In this document: in pieces, positions 6,997 through 10,728 of the stretch
Numbering within the stretch: position 1 is the first letter of the stretch
Layout of the letters: each line of letters opens with the position of its first letter
Source of the DNA: Actinomycetes bacterium
Lineage (GTDB): Bacteria; Bacillota_I; Bacilli_A; RF39; UBA660
Direction: 5' to 3'
Assembly (NCBI GenBank): GCA_021152765.1
Contig: JAGKUT010000013.1
Location: 1-10,728 of the forward strand
DNA length: 10,728 bases
Translations under genes and position numbers: made by a program
The notes under the pieces: model-generated
The model's database searches: none
What the model saw: only the letters and a program-made list of their open reading frames with translations
What the model was told of the DNA's origin: nothing

Positions 6997-8780
6997 TGGA
7001 TATAAAATCACAAATAGCTCCAAAAGGTTTAGAATTTAAACCAGGACACTTTATAATAAGTGATAAGTATGCAACTATATTAACAGTTGTATCATTTCCA
7101 AAAATAATCGCACCAGGTTACCTATCAAACTTAACATCATTAAGTGGAGTAAAAGTAGTAATTAAACACATACCAATGCCATTCAGTGTAATCACTAAAA
7201 TGATTAACAAAGAAATAGCAGATTTAAAAGTAAGATATCAAGAAGAAAATGACAAAACATTACAAGAAAGAATTAGATTAGATTATGAATCACTAGAACA
7301 ATTCATCACTATGTTAGCGTCAACTCAATCAAAAATATATGACTTTCAAATGCATATAATGATAACTGCTAACAGTGAAGATGAGTTAACAGCAAAAAAA
7401 CTTCAAGTAAAAAATTACTTAGAAGCAATGGAAATGCATGCAATACCTTTAAGATTTGAACAAAAGAAGGTATTACATTCAATTATTCCAATATATCCAA
7501 AACAAGATATAGAAGATAGAATAGGTACACCAATACCTTCTCCAACAATTGCTGCTATGTATCCATTCATATTTGATAGTATTAAAGACCCAGGTTTATC
7601 GACTCTATTAGGAGTTGACTTCTCAGGCGGTGTAATACTATTCAATCAATTCTTATATCAAATTAAAAAAGAAAATAACAGAAATAACGCTAATATGATA
7701 ATACTAGGTACAGCAGGTAGTGGTAAATCTACAGCAGCAAAACTATTATTAAGAAGTCATATTAGAAATAATAATCAAATAGTTGCTATCGATCCAGAAG
7801 GCGAACTAGAAGAAATGTGTTCAAGATTTGGTGGAGATTTCATAGACCTTGGAAAAGGTGGAGAATTCGGTATGATAAATCCACTAGAAGTAGTAGTAGA
7901 TGCTGATGAAGATGAAATTGCTCAAGGATTAGGATATACAGTACTAACAAGAACAATTCAAACAGTAAAAGCATTCTTAAAATACTATGATCCTTCAATT
8001 GAAGAAGATGTTTTGAACATGTTTAGTGAAGTATTACAAGATACATATAAGAGATTTGGAATTGATTTCAATGTTGATTTTACACAATTTAAACCAACAG
8101 ATTATCCTACATTTAAAGATGTATATGCTACAATTAAAGGTAGAATAGTATCAATGCCAGAAAAAACAAGAGAAAAAGATATTCTTGAAAGACTAGAATT
8201 AAAAATAAGACCAATTACAAAAGAATTAAGATATTACTTTGATGGACATACAACAATTGCTCCAAAAAGTGACTTTATAGTATTTAATATAAAAGAATTA
8301 ATGAATGTTGATACAAATATCAGAAATGCATTATTCTTCAATATATTAAAACATGCATGGAGCCTAACACTAGATAAATCAATTAATACAGTGTTAGAAG
8401 TAGATGAAGCACATATCTTGTTAAGTGGTAATAATGTACTAGGAGCAGACTTTTTAGCACAAGTACAAAGACGTGCTAGAAAATACAATACTGGAACAAT
8501 TATTATTACTCAACAACCAAGTGACTTCTCAGATCCAAGTGTAATAGTTCAAGGAAAAGCAATATTTGATAATGCATCATATTACTTAGTAATGGGACTT
8601 AAAAAACAAGCAGCAGAAGATTTATCTAGATTAATAGACTTAAATGAAAGTGAAATAGAAAGTATTAAAAAATATTCTCAAGGTGAAGCATTATTTGTAT
8701 GTGGAAATAAACGTATGAGAATAAATGTTATATTAACAGAAGATGAATTAGATTCCTTCGGTACAGGTGGAGGATTGTAA
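6996..8780 (+). CDS. virB4: VirB4-type T4SS ATPase (motor and C-terminal part)
   Basis: VirB4 hydrolyses ATP at the inner membrane to assemble and drive T4SS. This 594-residue protein has an N-terminal region (1-200) matching the middle of VirB4, then the P-loop NTPase domain. Walker A is GTAGSGKS (238-245), followed by AIDPEGEL (264-271). Walker B is VLEVDEAH (466-473), with Asp470 and Glu471 as the metal and catalytic acidic residues. The arginine-bearing QRRARKYNTG (491-500) and the TQQPSDF motif (505-511) are also typical of VirB4. All catalytic elements look intact. The missing N-terminal domain is supplied by the preceding gene; the start ATG overlaps that gene's stop and has GGTGAT (6984-6989) 6 bases upstream. 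Identification as a VirB4-class motor, rather than a VirD4 coupling protein, rests on the absence of membrane helices, the PrgI-adjacent position and the QRRARK/TQQPSDF motifs. Confidence 0.9.
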   Translation: MDIKSQIAPKGLEFKPGHFIISDKYATILTVVSFPKIIAPGYLSNLTSLSGVKVVIKHIPMPFSVITKMINKEIADLKVRYQEENDKTLQERIRLDYESLEQFITMLASTQSKIYDFQMHIMITANSEDELTAKKLQVKNYLEAMEMHAIPLRFEQKKVLHSIIPIYPKQDIEDRIGTPIPSPTIAAMYPFIFDSIKDPGLSTLLGVDFSGGVILFNQFLYQIKKENNRNNANMIILGTAGSGKSTAAKLLLRSHIRNNNQIVAIDPEGELEEMCSRFGGDFIDLGKGGEFGMINPLEVVVDADEDEIAQGLGYTVLTRTIQTVKAFLKYYDPSIEEDVLNMFSEVLQDTYKRFGIDFNVDFTQFKPTDYPTFKDVYATIKGRIVSMPEKTREKDILERLELKIRPITKELRYYFDGHTTIAPKSDFIVFNIKELMNVDTNIRNALFFNILKHAWSLTLDKSINTVLEVDEAHILLSGNNVLGADFLAQVQRRARKYNTGTIIITQQPSDFSDPSVIVQGKAIFDNASYYLVMGLKKQAAEDLSRLIDLNESEIESIKKYSQGEALFVCGNKRMRINVILTEDELDSFGTGGGL

Positions 8781-8781
8781 T

Positions 8782-8876
8782 AAGGCGGTGATTATCTATG
8801 AAATCAGGTTTTAATAAAATAATTAATAATCTATTAAAAAATAAAACTGGTTCCGTAGTAGCAAAATCACCGCTTT
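8782..8876 (+). promoter_or_regulatory. Predicted long-range mRNA stem enclosing the hydrolase ribosome binding site
   Basis: AAGGCGGTGATT (8782-8793), which includes the Shine-Dalgarno of the downstream hydrolase gene, can pair over 12 positions with AATCACCGCTTT (8865-8876) inside that gene; only one pair is G-U. The loop holds the ATG start. A second nested stem, GGTTTTA (8807-8813) with TAAAACT (8842-8848), also with one G-U, would stabilise it. If it forms, it would hide the start unless ribosomes arriving from the VirB4 gene open it. Structure is predicted by eye. Confidence 0.45.
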
Positions 8877-10728
8877 CTAAATATTTTACGCTAGGAATAG
8901 TAGGAATAAGTGCTTTTTTAATAATAATAGTAGTAATAATTACTATTATTTTTGCTCCAATAATGATGGCACAACAATATGTAGAAGATGTAAAAAATGA
9001 TATATCACTTTTCTTTGAAAAATTAGGAAATGCAATTACATTAAATGGTTGGTGTTCAGATACAGATGGAAGCTGTCAAAGAAATGCAGAACAAAAATAC
9101 TATGAACAACTAGATGATACATATAGAAAGTATAAAGAAGATGGCGTAGAAATAGACACACAATTAATAACAGGAACAATATTCTATGGAAGTACATTAA
9201 GCGATGATAAATTCCAAAATGAAGATGTTGACACATCAAATGATAGTGAATTAGTTGACGCAGCAGATGTACACCTAGGAGATGTAAAGACACTTGCTAA
9301 AAACATGGTTAGTGGAAGAAGTATTGACTATGCAAAATATAGAAAATATTTAGTTGACACTTATATCCCAAAAAGATTTGACGATATGTATACAGAAGCA
9401 GATAAAGAAAAAGCAATACAAAATATTGCAGATGAAATAATGTCGTTCGCTAGTGGGAAAGATGGCTCAAAACAATTAGCAAGCAACTGTTCATTTAATG
9501 AACAAGAAAAGGTACAAGTAGAAGTTGATAAAAAATATATAGAAAACATCCAGATTAATACATTATTCCCATATTATCATAATTACTATACAGAAAATGC
9601 AACAGAAAAAGATATTGAATATACAGTTTCGTTAAAAGAGTATGTTACAGGTGTTGTATATAGAGAAATTCATGCTGGAATAAATCCAATGTCAGAAGAA
9701 ACAATAAAAGCAAATTTGGTAGCAATAAAAAGTTATACCCTTGGTAGACGTACAGCAATAGAAAAAAATGGTAAATATTATATAAATATGCGAAATAATA
9801 CAGATGATCAAGTATATTGTAATTTAGACAAAGGGTGCCAACATTACTCATCATATGGAGAAATAAATCTCTTAAATCCCGCACCATCTGATGTAAAAGA
9901 ATTGTTGTATAGATTATATGATGAAACATTCGATGAATATGTATATAATACTTCAAATAATAAGTTTATAGGTGCATATACAGATACCAAAGGAACCTGT
10001 GTTTCTATTGGAGCACCTACAAATTGTATGTCTCAAACAGATTCAATAACAATGGGAAATAATGGCAATGATTATAAGGCTATATTAGCATCATTCTATA
10101 ATGATAATGCTGGACTACTTAATTTAAGCCAATCAACAGTATCAACTGGAGCATATGCATGCTCACAAACAACCTATATGGGCGGAGGAAAATACTCAAG
10201 TAATGCACCAAGATATGATAATAGTAGAGATTTCTTCTCTAATATAAATTATAATTATTTCTTGCCACCAAGTTATACATATTATGGTGAATGTCCTTGG
10301 TATGCAAAAGGAAGAGCGATAGAAATAATGGCAAACTCTAATATTCCAGATGAATTAAGAAATAAAAGAATTGATTTTTTAAGAGGAATGCTTGGAAATG
10401 GTGCAGACTGGTATAACAATCCATCAAATGAACTATTTAGCAAATCAACAGATTTATATGCTGCAAAGCCAGGTTCAATTATATCTTGGATGGGAGGAAA
10501 CGTTCAATGCTACGAGTCACCTATGGGATTATGTGGACACGTTGGAATAATAGAGGATGTTGAATATGATTCAAATGGAAAAGCAAAAAGGGTACTATTA
10601 AGTGAAGGTTGGAATGGTACAGGAAATGCGGCAAATGCATCATATGCATATCGTTGGTTAGATATGGAATCATTAAGAAGATACAGTACAAGATCAACTT
10701 ATTACTTTAATGGATATGTATATTTGTT
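8798..10728 (+). CDS. Membrane-anchored T4SS cell-wall hydrolase, divergent SpoIID + CHAP domains (partial at right edge)
   Basis: The frame is open for 643 codons to the window edge without a stop; the final residues (NGYVYL) look like the end of a CHAP domain, so little is probably missing. The start ATG follows AAGGCGGTGAT. A basic N-terminus and one membrane helix (about 30-57) anchor it, leaving the rest outside. Residues 60-265 are a helical linker I cannot assign. Residues about 275-440 resemble SpoIID: YTVSLKEYVTGVVYREIH with candidate acid Glu290, a KANLVAIKSYTL segment, and CMSQ (410-413) followed by DYKAILASFYND. Residues about 495-643 form a CHAP amidase/endopeptidase: Cys499 in ECPWYAKGRA, His581 in CGHVGIIE, and SEGWNG (602-607) supplying the third polar residue. 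It would cut peptide bridges, and perhaps glycan strands, to let the channel cross the wall, as CwlT (Tn916 Orf14) and PrgK do. Confidence 0.8.
   Translation, partial: MKSGFNKIINNLLKNKTGSVVAKSPLSKYFTLGIVGISAFLIIIVVIITIIFAPIMMAQQYVEDVKNDISLFFEKLGNAITLNGWCSDTDGSCQRNAEQKYYEQLDDTYRKYKEDGVEIDTQLITGTIFYGSTLSDDKFQNEDVDTSNDSELVDAADVHLGDVKTLAKNMVSGRSIDYAKYRKYLVDTYIPKRFDDMYTEADKEKAIQNIADEIMSFASGKDGSKQLASNCSFNEQEKVQVEVDKKYIENIQINTLFPYYHNYYTENATEKDIEYTVSLKEYVTGVVYREIHAGINPMSEETIKANLVAIKSYTLGRRTAIEKNGKYYINMRNNTDDQVYCNLDKGCQHYSSYGEINLLNPAPSDVKELLYRLYDETFDEYVYNTSNNKFIGAYTDTKGTCVSIGAPTNCMSQTDSITMGNNGNDYKAILASFYNDNAGLLNLSQSTVSTGAYACSQTTYMGGGKYSSNAPRYDNSRDFFSNINYNYFLPPSYTYYGECPWYAKGRAIEIMANSNIPDELRNKRIDFLRGMLGNGADWYNNPSNELFSKSTDLYAAKPGSIISWMGGNVQCYESPMGLCGHVGIIEDVEYDSNGKAKRVLLSEGWNGTGNAANASYAYRWLDMESLRRYSTRSTYYFNGYVYL

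Noticed and set aside
8924..8955. AT-rich inverted repeat followed by a T-run, like a terminator
   Set aside because: It arises from Ile/Val/Thr codons of the membrane helix of the hydrolase, has no G-C pairs of note in the stem, and the gene continues through it.
1..10728. CRISPR array, rRNA, tRNA, insertion sequence, attachment site or origin
   Set aside because: No regularly spaced repeats, no RNA-gene signatures, no transposase or terminal inverted repeats, and no iterons were visible on reading the window.

Overview
The window is very AT-rich DNA. Arginine is mostly AGA, isoleucine is often ATA, and strong GGAG-type ribosome binding sites and sigma-70/sigma-A consensus promoters are present. 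This points to a low-GC Gram-positive bacterium (Bacillota or a related host-associated, Mollicutes-like lineage). Every tryptophan I checked is TGG and none of the eight complete genes ends in TGA, so the Mycoplasma code (TGA = Trp) is not supported. I cannot name the species.

Layout. Positions 1-416 hold the 5' part of an unrecognised minus-strand membrane-protein gene with a codon style different from the rest. Divergent from it, 426-1333 encode a very acidic, apparently disordered protein and a 76-residue hypothetical protein, joined by a one-base overlap. A textbook promoter (1340-1368) drives an SPFH-domain (stomatin/prohibitin/flotillin-like) protein at 1392-2393, which ends in a clear intrinsic terminator (2398-2422). 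A second textbook promoter (2444-2472) follows at once and starts a tightly packed operon that continues past the right edge.

That operon is the membrane and wall-crossing part of a Gram-positive type IV secretion system (T4SS). In order it encodes a secreted Cys-rich protein ending in a VirB2-like pilin hairpin, a VirB6/TrbL-like polytopic protein with a long soluble tail, a PrgI-family small membrane protein, the VirB4 N-terminal domain as its own protein, the VirB4 motor ATPase, and a membrane-anchored wall hydrolase combining a divergent SpoIID domain with a CHAP domain. The hydrolase would open peptidoglycan, VirB6, PrgI and VirB4 would form the inner-membrane channel and motor, and the pilin-like protein may line or extend the channel.

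No relaxase, coupling protein (VirD4), integrase or attachment site is visible. The window alone therefore cannot tell whether this is part of a conjugative element or a resident secretion machine. The most unusual points are the SpoIID-CHAP hydrolase, the pilin hairpin fused to a large ectodomain, the split VirB4, the SPFH neighbour, and a 12-bp pairing that could hide the ribosome binding site of the hydrolase gene.
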